This document shows, piece after piece, positions 34,489 to 43,260 of a stretch of 64,000 nt of DNA. The first letter of the stretch is position 1, and each line of letters opens with the position of its first letter. This stretch comes from SCRA01 sp035533275 (GTDB lineage Bacteria; Vulcanimicrobiota; Vulcanimicrobiia; Vulcanimicrobiales; SCRA01), in NCBI GenBank assembly GCA_035533275.1, contig DATLUD010000032.1, positions 1-64,000 on the forward strand, given 5' to 3'. The notes beneath the pieces are model-generated. The model saw only the letters and a program-made list of their open reading frames with translations, was not told where the DNA came from and searched no databases. The position numbers and the translations under genes were made by a program.

Positions 34489-35558
34489 CGCCGCTGGAGG
34501 CACACGAGATCGACGAGACGGTCGCACGCTGGGGAGGTATCTCCGAAGCCCAGCTCTTGGACGAGCTGGGCGCCGTGGGGCTCTTCGATGGCCTCCCCGT
34601 GGTGCGGCCGACCACCGAGGCGCTCGCAGCGTTCCTGGGCGCGCACGGCCTCGACGGAAGCGAGGTCGTGGAGCCGATTCCGCCGCGCGATCGCGCGGCG
34701 AGCGTTAAGGCTCTCGCGCTCTGCGGCGTGGTCGCAGGCTGCACGCCGGCGCACTTGCCCGTTCTCCTCGCCTGCGCCCGAGCGCTGACGGATCCGGCGC
34801 TGAACACGCGAGGCGTCCTGACGACGACGGGCTCGGCAGCGCTGGCCGTGATCGTCGGCGGACCCGCGCGCGAGCGCCTCGGCTTCAGCGGAGGGGCCAA
34901 CTGCCTCGGGCCCGGCGTCCGCAGCAACGCGACCGTGGGGCGCGCGCTCTCGCTGATGGCGCGCTTCATCGGCGGCGCGCTTCCGGGAGTGACGGACATG
35001 TCCACCATGGGGCAACCTGCGAAGTACACGTGCTGCTTCGCCGAGAACGAAGAGGAGAGCCCGTGGGAGCCTCTGCACGTGGAGCGCGGCCTCGCCCCCG
35101 ACGACAGCGCCGTTACGATCGCCGCCATCGCGGGCACGATGGAGGTCGTGAATCCCTACGGGCAGAGCGCGCGCGACTACCTCCACTCGCTCGCCGAGAC
35201 GCTCGCCGCGCCGAATGCCCTCTCGCCCACGGACGAGGTGCTCATCGGCGGCGGACAGCCGCTGGTGCTCGTCTCGCCGGAATGGGCTCGTGCCCTCGCC
35301 GCCGAGGGTTTCTCCAAGCGTGCCGTCAAGGAGGAGATCTTCAAGCGGGCCGCCTGCTCCTTGGACCGCCTCTCGCCCAGCGCGCGCGAGGAGGTTATCC
35401 GCCGGCGCCGATCGCGTCTGGAGGTGCTGCGCGCGCCGCTCCGACCGGCGAGAACGGCGGACGACATCCTGGTGATCGTGGCGGGCGGCGTCGGGGCGAA
35501 GCAAACGGTGATGGCGAACTGGAACGGCGGATCCTCCGCCGCCACACAACGGATCTAA
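34485..35558 (+). CDS. DGLPIVPPT-family protein E
   Basis: A 357-residue, more divergent DGLP protein that follows paralogue D. The start is a GTG at 34485 overlapping the D stop (GTGA); upstream open sequence is a shadow. Motifs are FDGLPVVRPT, LCGVVAGCTPAHLPV with invariant Cys86, ANCLGPGVRSNATVGRA, CCFAENEEESPWEPLHVERG and VSPEWARALAAEGF, ending VIVAGGVGAKQTV. A tandem pair of DGLP genes after one UGSC gene suggests a hetero-oligomer. It converges on the CoA transferase gene 35555-37603 with a 4-bp overlap. Confidence 0.84.
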   Translation: MTPLEAHEIDETVARWGGISEAQLLDELGAVGLFDGLPVVRPTTEALAAFLGAHGLDGSEVVEPIPPRDRAASVKALALCGVVAGCTPAHLPVLLACARALTDPALNTRGVLTTTGSAALAVIVGGPARERLGFSGGANCLGPGVRSNATVGRALSLMARFIGGALPGVTDMSTMGQPAKYTCCFAENEEESPWEPLHVERGLAPDDSAVTIAAIAGTMEVVNPYGQSARDYLHSLAETLAAPNALSPTDEVLIGGGQPLVLVSPEWARALAAEGFSKRAVKEEIFKRAACSLDRLSPSAREEVIRRRRSRLEVLRAPLRPARTADDILVIVAGGVGAKQTVMANWNGGSSAATQRI

Positions 35559-37603
35559 GACTTCGCGGACGTTGCGGCACGATACTCTCCGAGCAGCGGC
35601 GCGCTCGCGCGCACGTGCAGTGGGATGCCGTGCCAGGGAAACCGATAGAGCTGCTCGGCGCCGTACTGCGGGTGCACCACCTCGTCCAGCAGCCTCTCGG
35701 CCCACCGGGGCTCCACGTGCGCGGCCACAGGCTCGACCGCGGCGCACGCGATGCCCTGCGCTCGCAAGCGCGCGACGACCTCGGCCGCCGTGCGGCCGGC
35801 CGCCCACGCTTCGAGCTCACGCACTTCCGTAGTGCCCGCAAACGTCGCTGCGACGTAGCCCGTCGTGGTCGCGATCATCGCGGCGCCCGGAGCGTCGAGG
35901 GGCGCGTGCTGCGCGACCGCGTACATCTCGGTAAGTACGGCGCAAAGCGTCTCGAGCTGCGAGAGCCGCACCCATGCTCCGCATCCGGAGCGCCCACGCG
36001 CCACCATCGCCGCGAGGACAAAGAGGGCGCCGTGCATCCCCGCGTTCGGATCGCTGAAACCAAAGGCCATCGCGCCGGTGGGGTCCTCGCCGGGATAGCC
36101 GATCTGCTGCTCGAGCCCGGCAAGGCTGGAGGTCACGGGCGCATACGACGGCATCTTGAGCGCAGTCTCCTCGAGGGCGGCGCCGCGCATGGAAAAGACG
36201 ATGATCGCCGGATTTACGGCGCGCAGATCCTCGTAGCCCAAGCCCAGCCGCGTGAGGACTCCCGGCGAGAAGCTCTCGAGCACCACGTCGCTCGCGGCGA
36301 CCAGACGCAGGAGCTCGGCTCGTCCGCTCTCGCTCTTGATGTCGATCACGGCGCTGCGCTTGCCGCGGTTGAGGTTGTGGAAGTATGGATCCAGCTCGCG
36401 CGGGTCGCCGGCGACCGGCGTGCCGTTCTTCAAGGGCCTGCCGCGCAGGCGGGTGTTGTCGAGGCGATCGGGGTGCTCGATCTTGATGACCTCGGCGCCG
36501 AGATCGGCCAGCAACGCGCCGATCATCGGACCCGCCCACACCCAGCTCAGATCGAGGATGCGCCAGCCGCGGAGGTCTGGCGCCGCGCCCTTCCGGCGCG
36601 CTGCCTTGGCGGCCACGGCGCTCGTGCGCCAGGTCTGCTCCCTGACCAACGGCCCCGGCAGGCGCAGACCGCCATCGTCGAGCCAGAATCGCTGCTCCTT
36701 CAGCAGGCGATCCTCGAGCGCCTCGCTCGGCGTGCGCACCGGAGCGCAGGGGAAGCTGAACTCGCGCGCCAGCCGCCCGAGGTCGTCGCGCGTGCGCTGC
36801 GCCAGCCACGGCACGATCAGCGCATCGACCTCGTCGGGGTACTCGCGCCCCATCGCGCGCAGATCCCGGTAGCGCGGCTGCGCGGCCCACGCCGGGTTGC
36901 CCATGGCGGCGACGAAGTTCCGGAAGTCGCGGCTTGCGCGCGCGATCAGGCAGACCTCGCCGTCGCGCACGGGATAGAGGGCGTACGGATAGGGACCGCC
37001 GCATCCCGGAGCTCTGCGTCCAGCACGCGTGTATGGAATCCCTTGCGATTCGTAGAGCATCGCATTCGAGCCGACGGCATGCGCCCACGCCTCGTCGAGC
37101 GCCACCTCCACGGCGCCGTCGGGGCCCGCTCTCTGCGCGCGCAGCAAAAGAGCCGCCACCAGCGCGGCGGCCCCGTGCACGCCGAGGTAGAACTCCCCCA
37201 CGCGATGCGGCAGAAAGAGCGGCTCGCGCTCCGGCTCGCCGATCACGTCGCAGACGCCGGCCGCGGCTTGGCACGAGAGGTCCGATGCCGGACCGCCGGC
37301 TTCCCGGCTCCAGCGCAGGCGAACCAGTGGCGACGCCCCGCTCGCCGCACCCAGCAACGGATGCCCCTCGGGAAGGTCGACGACGAGCGCATCGGCCGCG
37401 CGCACCGCAGCGGGAAGCGCGTCCTCGTCCAGGCGCAGGCAGCGCCGTGCCAGATGCTCGGTGACCGCGTCGCGCGGCATCGCCGTGACGACGCCGACGC
37501 CCGCGCCGAGGTCGCGCAGCAGCGACGCCGCGTAGAGCGCGGCACGCGTGGCGCAGAGCGCCACGATCTGCAGGCCGTCCAGCGGTCCCCGCTCCTCCAT
37601 CAC
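35555..37603 (-). CDS. tandem (double) CaiB/BaiF CoA transferase
   Basis: A 682-residue fusion of two family III CoA transferase units. The second unit (from about 345) looks intact: LRGWRILDLSWVWAGP, ADLGAEVIKIEHP, NLNRGKRSAVIDI, and the catalytic Asp518 in SDPNAGMHG. The first unit is degenerate: its N-terminal nucleotide-like segment (LQIVALCATRAALYAASLL) lacks the usual DLTR..AGP motif, and the catalytic position is Glu137 in GEFYLGVHG. Family III enzymes are interlaced dimers, so the fusion probably folds as a pseudo-dimer with one standard active site. It is coupled by ATGA to LivF and is last in the operon starting at 45712. Confidence 0.9.
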   Translation of the reverse strand: MMEERGPLDGLQIVALCATRAALYAASLLRDLGAGVGVVTAMPRDAVTEHLARRCLRLDEDALPAAVRAADALVVDLPEGHPLLGAASGASPLVRLRWSREAGGPASDLSCQAAAGVCDVIGEPEREPLFLPHRVGEFYLGVHGAAALVAALLLRAQRAGPDGAVEVALDEAWAHAVGSNAMLYESQGIPYTRAGRRAPGCGGPYPYALYPVRDGEVCLIARASRDFRNFVAAMGNPAWAAQPRYRDLRAMGREYPDEVDALIVPWLAQRTRDDLGRLAREFSFPCAPVRTPSEALEDRLLKEQRFWLDDGGLRLPGPLVREQTWRTSAVAAKAARRKGAAPDLRGWRILDLSWVWAGPMIGALLADLGAEVIKIEHPDRLDNTRLRGRPLKNGTPVAGDPRELDPYFHNLNRGKRSAVIDIKSESGRAELLRLVAASDVVLESFSPGVLTRLGLGYEDLRAVNPAIIVFSMRGAALEETALKMPSYAPVTSSLAGLEQQIGYPGEDPTGAMAFGFSDPNAGMHGALFVLAAMVARGRSGCGAWVRLSQLETLCAVLTEMYAVAQHAPLDAPGAAMIATTTGYVAATFAGTTEVRELEAWAAGRTAAEVVARLRAQGIACAAVEPVAAHVEPRWAERLLDEVVHPQYGAEQLYRFPWHGIPLHVRASAPLLGEYRAATSAKS

Positions 37604-38313
37604 GTTCCCAGGTACGCGGAGTGGAGCGCCCCGCCGGCCTCGAGGTCCTTGGGCGATCCTTCGGCGCGCACCACGCCCAGCCCAAAGACGTAGGCGCGGT
37701 CGCAGAACGCCAGTGCGCGGCGCGGCGAGGCCTCGGCGACCACGACCGTGATGCCTCGCTCCACGAGCGATCGCAACGCGGAGAAGACGCTCTCGGCGAC
37801 CAGCGGCGCCAGGCCCAGCGACGGCTCGTCCAAGAGCAGGAGTCTGGGCGCTGCGGCAAGGGCGCGGCCGATGGCCAACATCTGCTGCTGCCCCCCGCTG
37901 AGCATCCCCGCCGCCCTAGCGGCGTGCTCGCGCAGGGCGGGGAAGAGATCGAAGACCGTGGCCAGGCGTTCCTCGAACGCGGCGCCATTCGGCCGGCGCG
38001 CCCACCCCAGCCTCAGGTTCTCCAGCACCGTCTGGTCCGCGAAGACATGGCGGCCCTCCGGCACGAGCGCGGCGCCCAAGCTCACCAACCGATCCGTCGG
38101 CAGCCCGGTGACGTCGCGATCGAAGAGGCGCACGGTGCCCGCGCTCGGGTGTACCAAACCCATGACGGCGTGGAGCAGGCTCGTCTTCCCCGCGCCGTTG
38201 TTGCCGACCACCGCGACCAGCGTCCCCTCCTCCACGCGCAGCGCAACGGACTGCAGGGCCGTCGCCTTGCCGTAGTGCACGTCGAGCCCTCGGACCTCGA
38301 GCGCGTCAGGCAT
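37600..38313 (-). CDS. LivF-type ABC transporter ATPase
   Basis: A 237-residue ATPase with Walker A GNNGAGKTS (Asn in place of the usual Pro), signature MLSGGQQQMLAIGRALA and Walker B LLLLDEPSLGL. The start is LEVRGLDVHYGKATALQSVAL. It overlaps the LivMG gene by 8 bp and the following CoA transferase by 4 bp. It completes a full Liv importer (binding protein, H, MG fusion, F) in one operon that also encodes CoA ligase and dehydratase, linking uptake directly to CoA activation. Confidence 0.95.
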   Translation of the reverse strand: MPDALEVRGLDVHYGKATALQSVALRVEEGTLVAVVGNNGAGKTSLLHAVMGLVHPSAGTVRLFDRDVTGLPTDRLVSLGAALVPEGRHVFADQTVLENLRLGWARRPNGAAFEERLATVFDLFPALREHAARAAGMLSGGQQQMLAIGRALAAAPRLLLLDEPSLGLAPLVAESVFSALRSLVERGITVVVAEASPRRALAFCDRAYVFGLGVVRAEGSPKDLEAGGALHSAYLGT

Positions 38314-40081
38314 AGTTGCCCTGCGAGGGGCGGCCGAGGTACGCCTCGACGACGGCGGGGTTCGCCGTCACCTCGGCGGGCCTGCCGGCGGCGAGCTGAG
38401 CGCCGCCGACCAACACGACGACGCGGTCGCAGACCTGCGTCACGAACTCGACGCGGTGGTCCGCCAAGACCACGGCAACCCCGCGCTCCCGCGCGATGCG
38501 GATCGCGTTGGCGACCATCTCGACGTCGGCGGGCGCGATGCCCGAGGTCGGCTCGTCGAGGAGCAGCACGGCGGGCTCCGAGACCAAGGCGCGCGCCACC
38601 TCCACGATCTTGCGGGGTCCGTAGGGGAGATCGCCGGCAAGCATGCCCAAGAGCGGCGTCAATCCCAAATCGGCGGCAACGTCGTCGAGGCGCAGCCTGC
38701 CGACCTTCGCCGACGCCGCGCGGGGATCGGCCAAGAGGCCCGCCTCCACGTTGGCGAGCACCGTGCTCGCGTCCATCAACTGCGGGTGCTGAAAGGTCGG
38801 CACGACGCCCATGCGCGCGCGCTCGTGCATCGGCACGCGCGTGAGATCGGTGACCCCCAAGAGCACCATGCCGGACGAGGGCCGATAGTAGCCCGAGGCA
38901 ATGTTGAGCAGCGTGGTCTTGCCGGCGCCGTTAGGGCCGACGATCCCCACGACCTCGCCGGGCGCGACCTCGAGCGAGACACCGGAGAGCGCGCGAAGCG
39001 CTCCGAAGGCGTGGCTGATCTCGCGCAGATGGAAGCGCTCGCCGTCGCGTCGCGGCAGCCACAGCACCGCCGTGGCCTTGTCACCCGGGCGTGCCGCCGC
39101 CGCGAGGGTCGCTTGCGCGCGGGGGGCTTGGAGGCCCAGCGCCGCCACGATGCGGGCGGAGAGCGAGACGAAGACGCCGGCAAGACCGCGAGAGAGGAGC
39201 AGCGGCACGACGATGAGCAGGACGCCGAACATCAGCACGTCGCCCTGCGCCGTGCGCGCCGCGATCTGCTGGAAGCCGTAGAGGAGCGCGGTGCCGAGGA
39301 GGGGGCCGAAGGGCGTGCCCAAACCGCCGAGCACGCACGACACCAAGGCGAAGATCGAGAGCTTCATCGAAAAGCTCTCCGGGCTGATGAACCCGAGCGT
39401 CGTGCCGTAGAAGGCGCCAGCCGCGGCCGCCAGCGCGGCGGAAGCCGTGAATGCCGCGATCTTGACGCGGCGAACGTCGATCCCGGCCGCACGCGCCAAC
39501 GTCTCGCGCTGACGCAGCACGGCCATCGCCGTTCCGATGCGCGTCGACGAGAGGGCGATCCCTCCGGCCAGCGCGAGCAAGAGGGCGACGGCACCGACGT
39601 AGTAGGTGGTCACGGGCCCCGGCGCGGCGAAGGGCAGCGGCAAGCCGCCGATGCCGGCGAGCCCCATGGCACCCTGCGTGAACGGCTGCGCCACGTAGAT
39701 CGCATTCTGCACGGCGATGCCGACACCGATGGTGAGCATGGCGAGATACGGGCCGCGTACGCGCTGCGCGAGCCCGGCGACCACCACCCCGCACACCGCG
39801 CTCATGACCACCGCCAAGGCGAGCGCGGCCCACGGCGCCACATGGTACTCCGCTTGGAGCATGCCTTCGCCGTACGCGCCGATGGCAAAGAACGCGGCGT
39901 GACCGAGACTGATCTGACCGGTGCGCCCGACGACGAGGTCGAGCGCCACCGCCAGCAGCGCATACGCCAGGAGCAGCGATCCCAAGCGGATCTGATAGGG
40001 GTTCGGGAAGACGAGCGGAGACAGCAGCACGGCGACGCCGATGACCGCCAACCCCCACCATGCCGCCCGGCTCCCGTTCAT
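38306..40081 (-). CDS. LivM-LivG fusion: ABC permease joined to ATPase
   Basis: A 591-residue fusion. Residues 1 to about 310 form the LivM-like permease (hydrophobic, VGRTGQISLGHAAFFAIGAYG, GLGTPFGPLLGTALLYG). From about 335 the LivG ATPase has Walker A GPNGAGKTT, signature-equivalent LPYGPRKIVEVARALV and Walker B VLLLDEPTSGI. A basic linker of about 35 residues joins them. It is coupled by ATGA to LivH and by 8 bp to LivF. It has the same fused architecture as 1114-2757 but is clearly diverged, so it is a separate transporter. Confidence 0.95.
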   Translation of the reverse strand: MNGSRAAWWGLAVIGVAVLLSPLVFPNPYQIRLGSLLLAYALLAVALDLVVGRTGQISLGHAAFFAIGAYGEGMLQAEYHVAPWAALALAVVMSAVCGVVVAGLAQRVRGPYLAMLTIGVGIAVQNAIYVAQPFTQGAMGLAGIGGLPLPFAAPGPVTTYYVGAVALLLALAGGIALSSTRIGTAMAVLRQRETLARAAGIDVRRVKIAAFTASAALAAAAGAFYGTTLGFISPESFSMKLSIFALVSCVLGGLGTPFGPLLGTALLYGFQQIAARTAQGDVLMFGVLLIVVPLLLSRGLAGVFVSLSARIVAALGLQAPRAQATLAAAARPGDKATAVLWLPRRDGERFHLREISHAFGALRALSGVSLEVAPGEVVGIVGPNGAGKTTLLNIASGYYRPSSGMVLLGVTDLTRVPMHERARMGVVPTFQHPQLMDASTVLANVEAGLLADPRAASAKVGRLRLDDVAADLGLTPLLGMLAGDLPYGPRKIVEVARALVSEPAVLLLDEPTSGIAPADVEMVANAIRIARERGVAVVLADHRVEFVTQVCDRVVVLVGGAQLAAGRPAEVTANPAVVEAYLGRPSQGNYA

Positions 40082-40977
40082 ACCCGTTCGACCGCCCCGC
40101 TTTGGAAGATCCCTTGCGGACGAAAGACCAGGATCAGCATCATCACGAGCAACGGGAAGACGCTCTCCATTTGCGAGTTGACGAAGCGCGCCCCCATCAG
40201 CTCGGCGGCGGCCACCACCATCCCCCCGGCGAGCGCGCCGCGCATATCTCCGAGCCCGCCGACCGTGGCCGCGGCGAAGCCCGCCAACCCCAGCGCGAAG
40301 CCGCCGCTGGCGCTCCCTTGCGTGAACGGCACGATCAGCACCCCGGCCAGGGCGCTCAGCGCCGCCGCGCCGACGAACGTGGCCACGATCACGCGCCGAA
40401 CGGGGATGCCGACCGCGGCCGAACCGTACCGGTCGGCAGCGACGGCGCGCAGCATCTGCCCGACGATCGTATGGCGCAGGAGCATGTGGAGGCCGGCGAT
40501 CATCGCCACCGCGACGACCACGATAGCGATGTCGTAGAGTGGAACGTGGATGCCGGCGACATTCACCCCGCCGTTGATCAACGGCTTGACCCCGATCGCG
40601 CCCTGAGGCGTCAACATGCCGCCGATCGCCTCGAGCGTCACGCTCACGCCGATGGTGGTCAGCACCCAGCGCATCTCGTTGAGGTCAGAGACGGAGCGCT
40701 GCGTGATGCCGGGCAGCACCGGCAGGATCAGCGCGCTCACGGTGACCATGCCGACCAGGGCGATCAGCACCCCCGCCGCAAGCGCCGCGATGCCGAAGGG
40801 GACCCCATGCGTCACCGCCAGGATGGCGGCGATAAGCCCCGCCCCGGCGACGAAGTCCCCCTGCGCGAAGTTGACGACGCGCGAGGATGCGAAGACCAGG
40901 TCGAAGGCCACCGCGATCATGGCGTAGACGCAGCCGATCACGACAACCTGTACGATCAGATCGCCCAGCGTGCCCAC
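40078..40977 (-). CDS. LivH-type ABC transporter permease
   Basis: A 299-residue hydrophobic permease with the LivH opening QVVVIGCVYAMIAVAFDLVFASSRVVNFAQGDF and the conserved late block GLGDMRGALAGGMVVAAAE. It is the partner of the LivM half of the downstream gene. It lies 22 bp after the binding-protein gene 41000-42148. Confidence 0.95.
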   Translation of the reverse strand: MGTLGDLIVQVVVIGCVYAMIAVAFDLVFASSRVVNFAQGDFVAGAGLIAAILAVTHGVPFGIAALAAGVLIALVGMVTVSALILPVLPGITQRSVSDLNEMRWVLTTIGVSVTLEAIGGMLTPQGAIGVKPLINGGVNVAGIHVPLYDIAIVVVAVAMIAGLHMLLRHTIVGQMLRAVAADRYGSAAVGIPVRRVIVATFVGAAALSALAGVLIVPFTQGSASGGFALGLAGFAAATVGGLGDMRGALAGGMVVAAAELMGARFVNSQMESVFPLLVMMLILVFRPQGIFQSGAVERV

Positions 40978-40999
40978 CGTTGCGCCCCTTCCTCTGGTG

Positions 41000-42148
41000 T
41001 CAGGCCGGTACTGCCTTGCCGTTCTCGATGCGCACGATCATCACGTCGGCGGCGGTGATGCCGTCGTGGACCTTCGGGGTGAAGACGATCCTCCCGGTCA
41101 GCCCGGCGTAGACCGTCTTCTCCAGTTGAGCCCGCACCGCGGACGGATCGTCCGTGCGCGCCTTGTCGACCGCCTCGAAGTAGAGCCGCGCCGCGTCGTA
41201 CGAGCAGAACGACCACAGCGTGGGATCGATCTTGAAGCGCGAGCGGTAGGCATTGCGGAAAGCATCGACTCTGGCGTTGCTCTGGTACTGGCTACGCAGC
41301 GCGGTGGAGACGATGCCGTTGGCGAGGCTCCCCGCCAATTGGAAGAACTGCGGGCTCACCTGCGCGTTGGCCGAGAAGATCGGCGTCTTGGCCCCGGCTC
41401 GAGCCAATGCCTGGACGATCTTGCTCGCAGGCGATTGGATCGTCCAGATCAGGATCACGTCGGGATTCGCCGCCTTGACGGCCAGCGCTTGAGCCGTTGC
41501 GTCCGTGGCGTCGATGGCAATGGCCTCGCGGGCGACGATGGCACCGCCGGCGCGCGAGAGCGCCGCCTGCAGGTCGTTGACGGTGGGAATTCCATAGGCG
41601 TCGTTCTCGTAGACGATCGCCCACTTCTTGTAGCCCTTCGACGCCCCGTAGGCCACCAGCGCGGCGACCTGCACCGGAGAGCTCACCAGCACGCGGAAGA
41701 CCCACGGGTTGGGCGGCCCGGCCGTGCCTTGCGGATAGACCACGGGCGTGGTCGCGCCCAGCGTGCCGAGGATCGGCACCTTCAACTGATCGGACATGCG
41801 CGCGACGGCGAGCGCCGCGGTATTGACGATGGGGCCGAAGATCGCGACGACTTTCTGCGACTGCGCGAGCTCCAGGGCAGCGGTCGTCGCCACGGAGGGA
41901 TCGGCCTGATCGTCGCGCACGACGAGCTCGATCTTGCGCCCGAGCAGTCCGCCCTTGGCGTTGAGCTCATCGGCCGCAAGCTGGATACCGTCCTGCTCGG
42001 CGACGCCGTAGGTCGAGGCGCCCCCGGTGAGCGAGCCGATGACGCCGATCCGGACCGGTCCTTCGGCCGCCAGGACCCGACTCGCCGACGAGGCCGCCGC
42101 AGCGATCGCGCCGCCGGCGACCAATGCGTTGAACCGCGCGCGTTTCAT
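41000..42148 (-). CDS. ABC transporter substrate-binding protein (Liv/HAAT type)
   Basis: A 382-residue periplasmic binding protein. The signal peptide (MKRARFNALVAGGAIAAA, ending SRVLAAEG) is followed by VRIGVIGSLTGGASTYGVAEQDGIQLAADEL, the standard HAAT beginning. The core has WAIVYENDAYGIPTVNDLQAAL and FCSYDAARLYFEAV. It overlaps the MaoC-like gene stop by 4 bp and precedes LivH, so it is the cognate binding protein of this operon's transporter. Confidence 0.94.
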   Translation of the reverse strand: MKRARFNALVAGGAIAAAASSASRVLAAEGPVRIGVIGSLTGGASTYGVAEQDGIQLAADELNAKGGLLGRKIELVVRDDQADPSVATTAALELAQSQKVVAIFGPIVNTAALAVARMSDQLKVPILGTLGATTPVVYPQGTAGPPNPWVFRVLVSSPVQVAALVAYGASKGYKKWAIVYENDAYGIPTVNDLQAALSRAGGAIVAREAIAIDATDATAQALAVKAANPDVILIWTIQSPASKIVQALARAGAKTPIFSANAQVSPQFFQLAGSLANGIVSTALRSQYQSNARVDAFRNAYRSRFKIDPTLWSFCSYDAARLYFEAVDKARTDDPSAVRAQLEKTVYAGLTGRIVFTPKVHDGITAADVMIVRIENGKAVPA

Positions 42149-43260
42149 GCCGGCAACTCCACTTCCGCGAACCCCGATGCCGAGAGCTCGCCGCGTTGAG
42201 TATGTGCTTGGAGATCACAGCGTACGACGCCGCCTCCGCCAGGCAGTGGGGTGGTCTCCACCACTTTGCCGCCGAGCCTGACGATGTCGCCGCTGAGGTT
42301 ATGCCGGCGCACCTCGACGTAGAGGCGGCGCAGCGCTCCCGTATCGCCCATCCAGTTGGTGGCGACGGTGCCCATCCACGACACGCGCTCCGGGCCGTAA
42401 TCATAGGCCGCCGGCACACCCGCGGCGCGCGCCATGTCGTTGTCCCAATGGACGCGCTCCGGGGGCTCCGGCACGCCTTGGTTGTTGCGAATCGCCGTAG
42501 CCGGATGGCGATGGAAGAGATCGAAGGCATAGGCGTGCGCGTAGACGTAGAGGCCGCCCCACCCCTGCACGAAGGCGATGGCCATCGTCGGCGTGTACGG
42601 CCCACGCACGATCGTATCGAGGGTATCGCCCACCTTCACGCTGGAGAACCGGCGCGGCTCGCGGCCGCGGATGCGCTCCTGCTCGTACTCGGCCTCGACC
42701 TGGGCGATCTCGGCGGGTGACACCTGGGCGACGGCGTCGGACTTGTACTTGCCGCGCTGGCGCGCCGTATCGCGCTCCGTGCGGAAGCACCAGGAGTCGG
42801 CCCACGCCACTTCTTCGCCCTGCTGGTCGCGGAAGCGCACTTCGTAGATCTGCTGCACGGCGCGGCCGGCGAAGCGGCCCTCGCGCTCGACCAACTCTTT
42901 GAGCTTGGCCTCGCCGCGGATCCGATCGTCGAGCTTGATCGGGCGCTTGAAATGCCAATCCGTTCCGGCGAACATCGCGTGCACGCCGGGGAGTCCGCCG
43001 ACATAGCCGCTCACGATGCGGTCCATCGCATAGAGGATCGTGGGCGGAGCCAGAAGGGTCCCGTGAACGCTCGCCTCGCCGTAGGCGCGGTCGAGGAAGA
43101 GGGGGTTGCGATCGCCGATGCCCATCGTCCAATGACGGATCGCGTCTTCCGAGGCCGTCTCGATGTACGGTTGCGGACGCGGGACGACCTGGCCGATGCG
43201 CCGGCGCAGCGCGCCGAGCGTCTCATCGGTGATGCGTGGAAAGCGTTCGGTGATGGTCAT
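42145..43260 (-). CDS. MaoC-like (FAS1-type) dehydratase
   Basis: A 371-residue double hot-dog protein and paralogue of 13139-14317 (shared SEDAIRHWTMGIGDRNPLF, LAPPTILYAMDRI, RGPYTPTMAIAFVQGW, ERVHWDNDMARAAGVPAAYDYGPERVSW). It is likely a hydroxyacyl-CoA dehydratase or enoyl-CoA hydratase. It is coupled by ATGA to the CoA ligase upstream and to the binding protein downstream. The presence of one such gene in each of two modules implies the same chemical step in both pathways. Confidence 0.88.
   Translation of the reverse strand: MTITERFPRITDETLGALRRRIGQVVPRPQPYIETASEDAIRHWTMGIGDRNPLFLDRAYGEASVHGTLLAPPTILYAMDRIVSGYVGGLPGVHAMFAGTDWHFKRPIKLDDRIRGEAKLKELVEREGRFAGRAVQQIYEVRFRDQQGEEVAWADSWCFRTERDTARQRGKYKSDAVAQVSPAEIAQVEAEYEQERIRGREPRRFSSVKVGDTLDTIVRGPYTPTMAIAFVQGWGGLYVYAHAYAFDLFHRHPATAIRNNQGVPEPPERVHWDNDMARAAGVPAAYDYGPERVSWMGTVATNWMGDTGALRRLYVEVRRHNLSGDIVRLGGKVVETTPLPGGGGVVRCDLQAHTQRGELSASGFAEVELPA

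Noticed and set aside
38456..40537. 693-residue (+) open frame opposite LivMG and LivH
   Set aside because: Highly charged low-information sequence without domains; the complementary frames encode clear transporter proteins.
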